Origin: Ectobacillus polymachus
GTDB taxonomy: Bacteria > Bacillota > Bacilli > Bacillales > Bacillaceae_G
Assembly: GCF_048159605.1 (NCBI RefSeq)
Contig: NZ_JBLREB010000001.1
Span: 1 to 64,000, forward strand
DNA: 64,000 nucleotides
Reading direction: 5' to 3'
A model generated the notes under the pieces. It was given only the letters and a program-made list of their open reading frames with translations, made no database searches and was not told the origin of the DNA. The stretch's first letter is position 1. Each line of letters opens with the position of its first letter. Shown here in pieces: positions 33,343-44,300 of the stretch. The translations under genes and the position numbers were made by a program.

Positions 33343-34437
33343 TTACATGCAAAATACTTTTTTAACCATTGCGGCTATTTCTTCAATGCAGTCTTCGGCA
33401 TGCGGATATATTCCGTATTTGTCGATAAAAGCATGTTCCATTCCTTTATAACAGATACACTTTACGGGAACATTCCCTGCTTGAAGCTTAGCGGCATATC
33501 TTTCACTTGATGGTCTTAGATAGTCAAATTCAGCGATAGCTATAAAAGTAGGTGGCATGTTAGAAATGTCATTTGCTAATAAAGGTGAAAACGTTGGATC
33601 AGTAGGATCCATTTCTTTGATATACACATTCTCAATGAGTAGGTGACTGTTTACCATGCCCATTAAGTTATCGTTTAGGTGATTGTACAGTTCGGGTGCA
33701 GGTTTATACTGATCAACAGTCCAACTGCACTCTTCCGTTTTTTCTGAGTCTAGACAGACGGTAGGGTAGATCAAAGCTTGCATACCAATGTAGTTTGTGC
33801 CTTTTTCACGGTCCAACCATGCAGTTGCAGCTGATAAGTTACCACCCGCACTATCCCCGCCAACAATAATTTTGGTAGGATCTACTCCTAAAGAAGCAGC
33901 GTTTTCATGTACCCATTTCACTGCCCCATAACAATCGTTCACAGCTGCAGGAGCGGGAAATTCGGGTGCGATTCTATAATCAACATTAATGACCACAGCA
34001 GGAATTTTTTCAGCAAGTCCCTTACAGGCATTTGCCACTACTTCCGGTTTACCACCGAAGAAACCGCCTCCATGATAGAAGACAAAGGCTGGTAACAAGT
34101 CTTGTCTATCATTATTTTTGTAGATGTAAACTTTTATCGTGTTTCCTTCACTCGTAAATGAATCTTCACTCTCCGAGATATTTTTTGATAAATCCTTATT
34201 TGGTGATCCCATTAACTTCCGTATTTCAAGTGCCATTTCTGCTGAATTAAGAACATCTGGTTTGTCAATGTCAAAAGGACTTTTCGCATCCGTATCATTG
34301 GAATCATCCTTAAGGATATATGGATCGAGTGAACCTTCTTTTAAATGAGGAGATTTTTTAAAAATGACCTCCGCTCCTTCTTCAATTGACACTTCCTGTT
34401 GTTGTCTTAGTGAAGTTAACGTTTCTTGATAGTCCAT
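33343..34437 (-). CDS. Alpha/beta hydrolase, HSL/acetyl-esterase type
   Basis: 364 residues. The oxyanion hole is FYHGGGFFGGK, the nucleophile GGDSAGGNLSAA, and the acid and histidine are in IAEFDYLRPSSE and KGMEHAFIDKYG, all as in hormone-sensitive-lipase-type esterases. The first 110 residues form a longer cap than usual. It lies 37 bp downstream of a sugar transporter gene on the same strand and is likely co-transcribed, which suggests deacylation of an imported acylated sugar or glycoside. Confidence 0.85.
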   Translation of the reverse strand: MDYQETLTSLRQQQEVSIEEGAEVIFKKSPHLKEGSLDPYILKDDSNDTDAKSPFDIDKPDVLNSAEMALEIRKLMGSPNKDLSKNISESEDSFTSEGNTIKVYIYKNNDRQDLLPAFVFYHGGGFFGGKPEVVANACKGLAEKIPAVVINVDYRIAPEFPAPAAVNDCYGAVKWVHENAASLGVDPTKIIVGGDSAGGNLSAATAWLDREKGTNYIGMQALIYPTVCLDSEKTEECSWTVDQYKPAPELYNHLNDNLMGMVNSHLLIENVYIKEMDPTDPTFSPLLANDISNMPPTFIAIAEFDYLRPSSERYAAKLQAGNVPVKCICYKGMEHAFIDKYGIYPHAEDCIEEIAAMVKKVFCM

Positions 34438-34474
34438 ATTTATTATCTCCTTACTTCTTTATATTGTTTAGTGG

Positions 34475-35857
34475 TTACTTTTTTAAGAGCATGGTTTCAA
34501 TTTCTTCAAGTGATTTGTCTTTTGTTTCAGGTAGATATTTCAAAGTAAAGAAGAAGCCGATAGCACAAAATACTGCAAAGATTGAGAAGGCGATACCCCC
34601 ACCGAGATGAGCCATCATGCTTGGGAAGCTTTGTGTAATGGCCCAGTTGGCTACCCACATTAAAAATGTAGAAATACTCATTGCAACCCCGCGAACCGCA
34701 TTTGGGTAAATTTCTGAAAGAATAACCCAGACCACGGGTCCAAGTGAGAAGTTAAAGATTAGTAGATAAAGCATAATAGATGCGATCGTAAAGAAGCCGG
34801 TATAGGAAGATAGGAAGCCAATTGCGATTAAAATTAGTGCAAAGGTCATGCCAACTATACCAATGAGCATTAACGTTTTACGACCGACTTTGTCGACGAG
34901 CCACATGGAAATAAAGACACCAATAAATCCTATTACTCCAATTAATAATGGCATCAGAAATGCCCATTCACCAGTGGCACCCGCACTAGCGAACACTTGT
35001 GGAGCATAATAAATAATGGCATTGATCCCTACTAATTGTTGCAAGATTGCGAGAATCGATCCAATCACTAATATTTTTCTATATCTATGTTCAAACACAG
35101 TTGAAAACTTAGTGTTAGAGTTTTGGGTGACGGAATGTTGAATAGCCTCTAATTCTGATTTCGCTACTTCTTCACCATTTACTCGTTTTAAAACGTCAAA
35201 TGCCTCTGAAATACGTCTCTGTTGCACTAACCAGCGAGGGCTTTCAGGTATAGGAATTAAGAAAATTAGGAAGAAGAGAGCTGGAATTCCTGAGCAACCT
35301 AGCATATATCTCCAACCATGGTCGATATTCCAAACATCTGCTTTTCCGCTCATAATAGCGTAGTTAATAAAATAAGAACCCGTAATACCAATACCAACTG
35401 CAAATTGATAAATAGTGGCTAATCTTCCACGAATGGTTGGCGGAGCGATTTCAGAAATATAAGTCACAGATAAAACAGATGCTGCTCCGACGCCAAGTCC
35501 ACCAATAAGTCTTGAAAGAATAAGCATAGGGATTGAGCTTGCAGAAGCTTGTAAAACAGAAGAAATCCCAAATAATATTGCTGAGATCATAAGGACTTTT
35601 TTTCGGCCAATCTTATCACTTAGTGAACCTGATGCGATGACGCCAACTGCACCACCAATGAGGATGCTAGATACAACAAATCCTTCGAGTTCTGGAGTGA
35701 TTGTGAACTTTTGCGCAATAAATCCGATGGCACCGGAGATTACGGCAGTGTCATAACCGTATAATAATCCTCCAATGGCTGCTGCGCATGAAACAAGTGT
35801 AACAAATAGTATGGAGTGTTTTTTCGCTGGAGTAACACTCTGTTGAATTGCGTTCAT
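34475..35857 (-). CDS. MFS sugar porter (XylE/AraE/GLUT-type)
   Basis: 460 residues with 12 membrane helices. Sugar-porter signatures: GYDTAVISGAIG in helix 1, the D-R/G-R-R loop as GSLSDKIGRKKVL, PESPRWLVQ at the end of helix 6, and PETKDKSLEEIE after helix 12. Substrate is probably a pentose or hexose taken up with protons. It is the first gene of a leftward pair with the esterase and divergent from a LacI-type regulator, with LacI/cre-like palindromes between them. Confidence 0.88.
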   Translation of the reverse strand: MNAIQQSVTPAKKHSILFVTLVSCAAAIGGLLYGYDTAVISGAIGFIAQKFTITPELEGFVVSSILIGGAVGVIASGSLSDKIGRKKVLMISAILFGISSVLQASASSIPMLILSRLIGGLGVGAASVLSVTYISEIAPPTIRGRLATIYQFAVGIGITGSYFINYAIMSGKADVWNIDHGWRYMLGCSGIPALFFLIFLIPIPESPRWLVQQRRISEAFDVLKRVNGEEVAKSELEAIQHSVTQNSNTKFSTVFEHRYRKILVIGSILAILQQLVGINAIIYYAPQVFASAGATGEWAFLMPLLIGVIGFIGVFISMWLVDKVGRKTLMLIGIVGMTFALILIAIGFLSSYTGFFTIASIMLYLLIFNFSLGPVVWVILSEIYPNAVRGVAMSISTFLMWVANWAITQSFPSMMAHLGGGIAFSIFAVFCAIGFFFTLKYLPETKDKSLEEIETMLLKK

Positions 35858-35889
35858 CTGTATTCCCTCCTACTCTAGTAAACAGCGTA

Positions 35890-35937
35890 TGTAAAGCGCT
35901 TTCATTTTACGAAAACGATATACGTAAAACGTTTTCA
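35890..35937. promoter_or_regulatory. Operators of LacI/CcpA type
   Basis: Two palindromic cores lie between the divergent genes: TGTAAAGCGCTTTCA (35890-35904) and GTAAAACGTTTTCA (35924-35937). Read on the reverse strand, both start TGAAANCGNTTT like cre boxes. They fit binding by the adjacent LacI-type regulator and possibly by CcpA. Confidence 0.6.
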
Positions 35938-36053
35938 TGAGGATAATATAAATCAATCGTTTATAATTGTCAACGCTTTCGACGGCAAAAATTCTAATAA
36001 ATATCTTTGTTTTGCTATAATATAAGAAATAAAAAGATTAGGGAGATAGAACA

Positions 36054-37058
36054 TTGGCAGATAAAATTACAATATCAGATGTAGCGAAAAAGGCTGGTGT
36101 TTCTCCGGCTACCGTGTCGCGTATTATAAATAAAAAAAGTGATGGATCTATCAAGATTAGTCCAGCAACAAGGGAAAAAGTTTTAAAAGTTGCCTCTGAA
36201 TTAGGGTATAGAATTAATCCTTACGCTTCTGCTTTACGGTCTAACCAAACAGGATTGATTGGTGCGGTGGTGCGAGACATTGGCGACCCTTTTTTAAATA
36301 AAATGATAAAAGAACTCCAGAAACAATTTCAAACGAGAAAACATGAACTGTTTATCGGTCACTCTGCCTATAAAGAATCTGTTACAGAAAATCAATTAAG
36401 CATGATGATTAACCATTGGTTTGATGGACTCATTATTTTAACAGCACCAGATAAACAATTTATCGATGAAATACATAAATCTCAAATTCCGTATATTTTT
36501 ATCTATGGTGGCTTAATCGATATGTATAAACCGACAATTCGAACTGATGATAAAGAAGGTGTGAAAGAAGCCATAGAATATCTAAAGGATTTAAAGCATG
36601 AAAAAATTGCTTTTATAGGGAAAAAGGGGACAGGGACCAGCCAGCGAACAAAGTTTTTTAGGGAGATTCTTGACGAGAACTTGTTAAAAGAGGAGTGGGT
36701 GACAGAGATCACCGATGAAACGGAAATAAAAAGCTTTATACAACAGACGATGGAAAAGGATGAAAAACCCACAGCGTTGTTTTGTTGCACAGATCGAATT
36801 GCTATGAAAGCGATATACGCCTGCAATGAATTAAATATTAAAATTCCTGATGAGTTGTCAATTATGGGATTTGATGATATTGATTCAGCTAGTGACATTT
36901 TCCCTAGATTGACGACCATTCGCCAGCCTTATGAACAAATTGCGAAAGAAACATTGAATTATTTATTTCAGAGGATTAATGAAGAAGAAAACATCATGGA
37001 AGATTCCGTTATCCTGAAGCCAACTTTAGTAATTAGGGATTCGTGCAAGGAGCGATAA
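36054..37058 (+). CDS. LacI-family transcriptional regulator
   Basis: 334 residues. N-terminal helix-turn-helix and hinge: ITISDVAKKAGVSPATVSRI, NPYASALRS. The ligand-binding domain follows, with the typical FCCTDRIAMKAIYACNELNI and PDELSIMGFDD segments and final TIRQPYEQIAKETL. Start TTG 36054 has AGGGAGATAG upstream. It presumably represses the divergent transporter/esterase pair and responds to the imported sugar. Confidence 0.9.
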   Translation: MADKITISDVAKKAGVSPATVSRIINKKSDGSIKISPATREKVLKVASELGYRINPYASALRSNQTGLIGAVVRDIGDPFLNKMIKELQKQFQTRKHELFIGHSAYKESVTENQLSMMINHWFDGLIILTAPDKQFIDEIHKSQIPYIFIYGGLIDMYKPTIRTDDKEGVKEAIEYLKDLKHEKIAFIGKKGTGTSQRTKFFREILDENLLKEEWVTEITDETEIKSFIQQTMEKDEKPTALFCCTDRIAMKAIYACNELNIKIPDELSIMGFDDIDSASDIFPRLTTIRQPYEQIAKETLNYLFQRINEEENIMEDSVILKPTLVIRDSCKER

Positions 37059-37071
37059 CCGTTGGCCAGAT

Positions 37072-37102
37072 TGGGCGGTAAGATGGGGATTGGATTCATA
37101 AT
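37072..37102 (+). pseudogene. Orphan 3' end of a fabH-type gene
   Basis: GTAAGATGGGGATTGGATTC followed by TAA encodes VRWGLDS and a stop, matching the VRWGLDE end of the fabH-type gene at 33236-33259. The bases upstream are also partly similar. No other part of such a gene is present. The two copies bracket the esterase/transporter/LacI block. Confidence 0.5.
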
Positions 37103-37241
37103 ACATTTGAAATAATGTTAATATTTGGATAAAATAGAGGTAGGATACAAAAAGGCTTGATAATAAAACATACGTAGGTTCTTGGTTTAACTAGCATTTC
37201 CAGAAGGGAAAATACTTCTCTAAAAGAAATGAGGTGTTGAA

Positions 37242-37517
37242 ATGAAAAGATTTTTTAAGTCTTTTATGTATGGAATATGCCTTTCTATATTGTATATCGA
37301 AGTTGTTTTGGGTTCTACACTTGCTTTGCTTCTCATGGGTTATTCAGAGGTAGATTCAAACCCGAAAATACTAGGATTTCCATTATATTCGATTCGTATA
37401 AATGGAGCCACTTTTCATTCCGAAGCTACCACATTAGGAGTACTATTATCATTATCGGCAGGGATGATTCTATATTATGTAGTTAGTAGGAAGAGAAGGA
37501 TAACCCCAAAAATGTAA
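37242..37517 (+). CDS. Small two-helix membrane protein of unknown function
   Basis: 91 residues: helix at about 8-32, an extracytoplasmic loop with RINGATFHSEATTLG, a second helix at about 64-82, then a basic tail (SRKRRITPK). ATGAGGTG precedes the ATG, and a strong terminator follows. I do not recognise a family. Confidence 0.6.
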   Translation: MKRFFKSFMYGICLSILYIEVVLGSTLALLLMGYSEVDSNPKILGFPLYSIRINGATFHSEATTLGVLLSLSAGMILYYVVSRKRRITPKM

Positions 37518-37535
37518 ATCTAGATTACGTGCATG

Positions 37536-37573
37536 AGTTTTCTGGAAGTGTTCTAACTTCCAGAAAACTTTTT
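37536..37573 (+). terminator. Strong terminator
   Basis: AGTTTTCTGGAAGT (37536-37549) pairs perfectly with ACTTCCAGAAAACT (37556-37569), followed by T5. Confidence 0.88.
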
Positions 37574-37622
37574 CACTTATTAGTGAAAATATTCACATAC
37601 ATAAGGTGGGCTTCGTACTTAG

Positions 37623-38033
37623 TTAATCATTTTTCTTTACCATAAAAGTTAAAATGAGAATAAATAGGAAGGAAAGAAAACTCAATAATGGTAAAGTAAT
37701 AAACCCTAAAATTTCAAACTGCACATCAGAACAGGATACTCCAACATGACAGAAGTTACTTGTGAGGTGAAAGAATTGAATATAATATTGATACCCAGCA
37801 ACCAATAATCCAAATAGGGATAAAATTCTTAGATTGTACACAACATTGTACTCTTCTCTTAGGAGTGCTACCCCCGTTAAAACAGGTATCGGGTAGATCG
37901 CAATTCTTTGGTACCAGCAAAGTGTACAAGGAACAAGCCCCACAATGTCACTGAAATATAAACTCCCTACTACAGAAAGAATAGAGGTCATAAAAATAAG
38001 GATTAGTATTTCTCTAAGGGTAAATATCTTCAT
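37623..38033 (-). CDS. Disulfide oxidoreductase of the DsbB/BdbC family
   Basis: 136 residues with four membrane helices. The redox pair CxxC is in VPCTLCWYQRI at the start of helix 2. The second pair is in NFCHVGVSCSDVQF in the loop before helix 4. BdbC-type proteins reoxidise thiol-disulfide oxidoreductases on the outer membrane face. No bdbD partner is adjacent. AGAAGGAG precedes the ATG. Confidence 0.9.
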   Translation of the reverse strand: MKIFTLREILILIFMTSILSVVGSLYFSDIVGLVPCTLCWYQRIAIYPIPVLTGVALLREEYNVVYNLRILSLFGLLVAGYQYYIQFFHLTSNFCHVGVSCSDVQFEILGFITLPLLSFLSFLFILILTFMVKKND

Positions 38034-38320
38034 TTTTTGCTCCTTCTAACAAGACGGTGAAAATAATTTTTGGCTAATATCCTAACAATAAACGAGTATC
38101 ATGATTTCATCAAACCCATCCGTATTAATATGAATTTGGATTGGAATCGTAGTTTTAGAGATTCCATTTCCTTTCCTTTTACTTATCTACCTTAAGCCAA
38201 AAATCTATACAAAAGTAAGCACATTTCATCGTCCTTTTCTCCAGACAAAATCCCCCTTATTTTGCATAAAAGGGTCTTATAAAGGGAATCATTTTTTGTA
38301 ATGAAACCTAGGAGGCTCTT
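38034..38320. other. Intergenic stretch before the giant gene
   Basis: No gene or convincing repeat is seen. CCTAGGAGG just before 38321 is the ribosome site of the next gene. Confidence 0.5.
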
Positions 38321-41300
38321 ATGATTCTTAATACTGATCAACTAAGAACTAGGGGACACGAGTTTGCCCTTATGCATGAAGTTTGTGAACCAAATCGTTT
38401 GAAGGTTCGGTTTTGGCCGGCTTTCCGTTCTGATATGACTCATTTGCATTCGTTTGCCCAGCAGGTAAGTAGGAGTGTAGGTCATTGTAAGCAGCCAGCC
38501 GAGGATTGGCTCTTGGATCATATTCATTTTCTACATACGCAGTCCCAAGAGGTAATGCGAAATCTATCACGGGCAACACTCCATCGGCTTCCACGGATAC
38601 GAACAACAGGGGTGCCGCGTATTTATGCGCTTTGTAATGATTACTTGGAACATGTAGATGGTTGCTATGATGCGGGCTCCTTTGAACAGTACGTGCAGTC
38701 TTATCAGGAGGTTTCCGTCCTTCAAGTAATGGAATGCTGGGTTTTGCCTAGTGCACTTCGGGTTATGATTATTCGTCGGTTGGCGAAGGAGATGCGTGAG
38801 GTGCAGCATCGACATGAAGTGTGTCATTTTGTTACATCCTTGCTTGCTAGAATCGGTGAGAAGGAGCGGTCTGATGATGAGGTGCGTGCTCTTTTAGAGA
38901 GTGTGGCACGCAAAAGGACACTCGGTCCCATTGAAATTGTACATATTGTCCGTCATTTACGGGAGCAACAGCCGGATATACGTGTTATTCATGAATGGCT
39001 TGCAGCTTATGTAGGAAACAGTGAGGCAAGTCTTGATCACATTGTTTCGCTTGAGCATCAGCTTCAAGCTGAGCTTCAGGTAACATGCGGAAATTTAGTG
39101 CAAAGCTTGCATCGGATCGAGCGGCTGCCTTGGCGAAAGTCGTTCGCATTGATTTCCCATGTTGAGCAAATCCTTTTAGCTGATACAACGATTGAATACA
39201 AGGATATGGATGAAGCGAGTCAAAATGTCCTACGTTCACAGGTGACGGATATTGCGTACCGCCTTCGTGTTCCGGAACCAGTAGTTACTCAAACAGCCGC
39301 TTCGCTTGCGCTTTCAAAAGCTCAGGAGGCAAAGCAAGGACTGGAAAAGGATGCAAGTCTTGCGTATTATTTGCTTGATCCGCACGGAATGACAGCTTTA
39401 CATAAAGCTCTTTCCAAAGTAACCCGTCCTCGAAAATTACCGCAGCTCGCAATACGTCGTCAACCGATGTATTCGTATGTAACGGTGTCTGCTGTATTGT
39501 TACTTGTTTTAATGGCATTAGCAGGGAAATGGGTTACGTTTGGAATAACCGTTTGGCCGCTTGCTTGGCTAGCGATAGGATTGGCGCTCCTGTTCCCAAT
39601 GAGTGAATGGGCGGTAACGCTTGTGCATAATTTAATCAGTCGGTGCTGCCGACCGGTTACCCTGCTTCGCTATGATTTTTCTGAAAAGCTGCCAAAGGAT
39701 GCAAGAACGATGGTTGTTATGCCAATCATTTGGTCCAGTATCGAAGAAGTAGATGATGTGATGGATCGTTTATTGGTTCATTACTTAGCGAACCTGCAAC
39801 AGAATATTTATTTCGGTGTACTCGCTGACTTTGCTGATGCAAAGCAGGAAACAGATGCTTTTGATGAACAACTGGTAGCCCATGCGATTCAGCGAATCGA
39901 TGCATTTCGCAAGAAGTATGGGTCCGATAAGTTTTTTCTTTTTCATCGATCACGTCTATATAACGAGATTGACAATGTTTATATGGGGTGGGAGCGAAAG
40001 AGAGGAAAGCTAGTTGAGTTTGTTGAACTGCTGTCAGGCAGTAAGGAAACGAGTTTTACAACCGTACATGGGGACAAAGAGATATTGCAAGATATTCGCT
40101 ATGTCTTTACGGCGGATCATGATACGCAGTTACCGATCGGAGTGGTTGGCCGTATGGCAGGAACGATTCATTTTCCATTCAATCGGCCGCGTCTCAATAA
40201 GGATGAGACGCGTGTGGTGGAAGGATTCGGCGTACTGCAGCCTCGCATTGGGGTGAACTTCGCATCAACGCAAAAATCTCGTTTTGCCGCATTGTGGTCG
40301 GATGAGCCTGGTATTGATCCGTATGCATTTGCGGTATCCAATGTGTATCAGGATTTGTTTGGGCATGCTGTTTTTGTTGGCAAGGGAATTTTTGATGTGG
40401 AAGCATTTCGCAAGACGCTGGTGAATCGGATTCCAGATCATCATGTTCTAAGCCATGATTTATTAGAAGGTGGCTTTTTGCGAACGGGTCTAACCTCTGA
40501 TATCGAAGTGATTGAGTCTCAGCCGTCTACGTATTATGCGTTTGAGCGCCGCGCTCATCGCTGGATACGCGGAGATTGGCAATTGCTTAAATGGCTTGGT
40601 TCGTCTTGTAAAGACCGCTTCGGAGAGAGCAAAAAAGTGGATTTATGTGGACTGACTCGCTGGCAGATCATTGATAATTTACGAAGAAGCCTTCTTGCTC
40701 CTGCACTTTTCTTGGTTGCACTGCTTGGGATTCATGTCTTACCAGGACGTGCATCGGTGTGGGAAGCGATTGTTCTGCTTACAATTTTTCTTCCATTTTT
40801 AATGAGTTGTGTGCATCTGCTACTTGGTAATGGAAGAATGAAGAGCGTTAAGGTGAGCTTGATACAATGCGTAGTCCAGCTATTAACTTTACCTTTTGCG
40901 GCGATTCTTTCGGTAGATGCTATCGTTCGCACGCTCTATCGCCTGTTTGTAAGTCGTCGTAAGCTGCTAGAGTGGGTGACTTCGGCATTAACGGATCGCA
41001 GTCCAGCTCGGGGACGTGTATTTATGTACGAGCTTGCAGGCTATGTCGTCATTGCTGTCTTTTTAGCAATCGCCTTTCTTTCCGGCGGCAGTCGCAGTAT
41101 AGCATTTTCCTATGCGGTTATTTGGCTGCTGGCACGGCCTGTTATTGTGCAATTGAATCGTCCGCCAGAGAAAATTTCTCGTACGTGGGTGCAAAAGGCG
41201 AAGCCAGAGCTGCGAAATTTGGCGCTGCAAATTTGGTCCTTTTATGAGCAGTATGTAACAGAGAAGGAATCATGGCTACCGCCCGATAATGTGCAATATC

Positions 41301-44300
41301 AGCCGAGTGAGATTGTCGCCCATCGCACGTCGCCTACGAACATTGGCTTATATCTAGCCTGTGCTGTCGCAGCTCGTGACCTTCATTTTACCGATACAGA
41401 AACGATGCTCTCGCGCATCGAAGCTACCTTACAAACAGTTGAAGGAATGGAAAAATGGAATGGTCATTTGCTAAATTGGTACGATACATGTACGGCTTCA
41501 CCTCTTTCACCGCGCTACGTTTCTACGGTGGATTCAGGGAATTTTATTGCGTATTTGATGGTCGTACGCCAGGCGCTTACGGAGAGTGAGGAAGAGGAGT
41601 TTGCTGCTCGCACTAAGCAGATTATTGAAAAAATTGATGGACTCGTGGAACAAACCGATTTTAAAGCATTATTTAACTATGATGAGAGTTTGTTCTGTCT
41701 AGGATATCATGTAGACACAAACCAAAAAGATACCATTCTTTACGATTTGCTAGCTTCAGAGGCGAGACAAGCAAGCTTTATTGCTATCGCTCTTGGACAA
41801 ATTCCTGTTTCCCATTGGTTTACGCTTGGACGTACAATGACCATTATCAATGGGTGCAAGACACTGTTATCTTGGTCGGGGACGATGTTTGAGTATTTGA
41901 TGCCAAGCTTACTGATGCGGACGTATCAAAAGACGATTTGGGATACTACGTATCAAGCGGTTGTGCATCGGCAGAAGACCTATGCAGATAGACTGCATGT
42001 ACCCTTTGGTATTTCCGAAAGTGGTTACTATGCATTTGACTATCAACTGAACTATCAATACCGGGCGTTTGGTGTACCAGGACTTGGACTTCAGCGCGGA
42101 TTAGAGCGCAATCGGGTTATTGCTCCGTATGCAACGATTATGGCGCTGCCGTATGCAGGAGAAGCAGCCATACAGGCACTTCATAAGTTGGACCAATACG
42201 GTGCCAAGGGGACCTACGGATTTTTTGAAGCGGTCGATTTTACAAAATCAAGAATGCCGCGCGGGACGGATCATCAGGTTGTGCGAAGCTTTATGGCGCA
42301 CCATCAAGGAATGAGTATGCTTACGCTCGTAAATTTATTGCAAGAAGACATAATGGTGAACCGTTTCCATCGTGATGCGCGCGTCACTGCTGCCGAGCTC
42401 TTGTTACAAGAACGTATACCAACAAAAGTAGCCTTGCTTACGGATCCGCTTGGAGTAGAGGCGAAGGTATTGGAATTCGATTGTCCGCATGATGAAAGCC
42501 GGACATTTATAGAGCCAACTGCTGTTCCGGAGGTTAATGTACTGTCTAATGGCCGTATTTCAAGTGTAAACACGAACGTAGGAACTGGGATGCTAACGTG
42601 GAACGGCCTCGCTGTGACGCGCTGGCGAGAAGACCCGGTCATTGATTCATCAGGTCCTATTCTGTATATGTATGATGTGAGGAAGGAAAAAGCCTGGAGT
42701 GTGACGAGCTTTCCATATGGTTCGGAAGAAGTGAAAACACAGTTCCGCCTCGACAAAACAGCCTATGATAGCATGTATGATGATATTGCAGCGAAGCTAG
42801 AATTGGCGGTTGGCTCGGATCTAGATGCAGAGGTGCGTCGCCTTACTTTAAAGAACAATAGCAAGGAAGACCGGCTGTTAGAGGTAACGTCTTACCTTGA
42901 GATTGCGCTTGCTCATCCATCGGCAGATAGTGCCCATCCTGCGTTTAATAAATTGTTTATTGAAACGAGTCATGATTCCAAGCGGCAATGCTTAGTAGCG
43001 AAAAGAAGACGGCGCGAGGATGAAGAAGAGGAGACATGGGCGGTTCATACGATATATGTGGATCAACATGAGATAGGTGACTATGAATTTGAAACGGACC
43101 GAGCAGCCTTCATCGGACGGGGACATTCGCTGCAAGCACCAAAATCGTTGAGAACACGCTTAACCGGTGCAACCGGCTCGGTTGTAGATCCTTCCTTTGT
43201 GATGCGCCGTAGTGTTCAATTGGCACCTCACGAAAGTGCAACGATCTATATGGTAACAGGGGTTGCGAAAGAAAAGGAGCAGGCGCTTGCCATTATCGAG
43301 CAGCTGCGTGAGCCAAGACAAGCAGACCGAACATTCCATTTGGCATGGGTACGTACGCAAATTGATTTACGGCATACTCATCTTTCGCATAAGCAGGCAA
43401 TGGAAGCACATGTCCTTGCAAGCAGACTTCTGTTTACACCGCCATTGACTTCTTTGCGAAAGGAAGCGATTTTACGAAATACATTAGGGCAGTCGTCCCT
43501 TTGGTCACATGGTATTAGCGGCGATATCCCGCTCCTTGTTATTTCCGTACGTCATCATTCTGATTTGCCGTTCGTTATAACCGTTGCGTGCCAGCACCAG
43601 TATTTGTGCATGCTTGGAATTGCAGCAGAGCTTGTCATTCTTGATGAAACAGCTGGCGGCTATCAGGATGAATTTCTGCATCGCGTACGCGAGAATTTGG
43701 CGGCCCGTGGTATTTGGAATATTCAGCGGCTGATTGGATTAAAGGCAGCTAGCTTGCCAGAAGAAGTACGAACCCTGCTTCTTACGGTTGCACGTGTCAT
43801 CTTGCGGGCAGGAGGTCCGAGCCTTCGTACGCAGCTGCGCGTGAACAAGCACATGATGCCTTCGTTGCCGGCTGTTTTGTCAAAACAGCAAGTTAATAAT
43901 CAAGCGATTCGATTCAAAACAAAGGGAGAATTTTTCAATGGCTGGGGCGGCTTTGTTAATGATGGCCGGGCGTATCAGCTCTATGTTGGAAAGGAAGGGT
44001 ATTTACCACGGCCTTGGAGCAATGTATTGTCGAATCCAACATTTGGCTGCATCCTAACGGAATTAGGGACTGGCTATACATGGTGGCATAATTCCAGGGA
44101 ATGTAAGCTAACGCCATGGACGAATGATCCTGTCCTCGATCGAGTTGGTGAGTGCTTGTATATTCGTGATCTTGCCCATAATGAAGTATGGTCTGCCACG
44201 CCAAAGCCAGCTGGAGATGGGCGAACATACAAGGTGACGCACGGCTTTGGATTGAGCACATTTGAACAAGTAGACGGCGACATTGTGCATACGATGGAAA

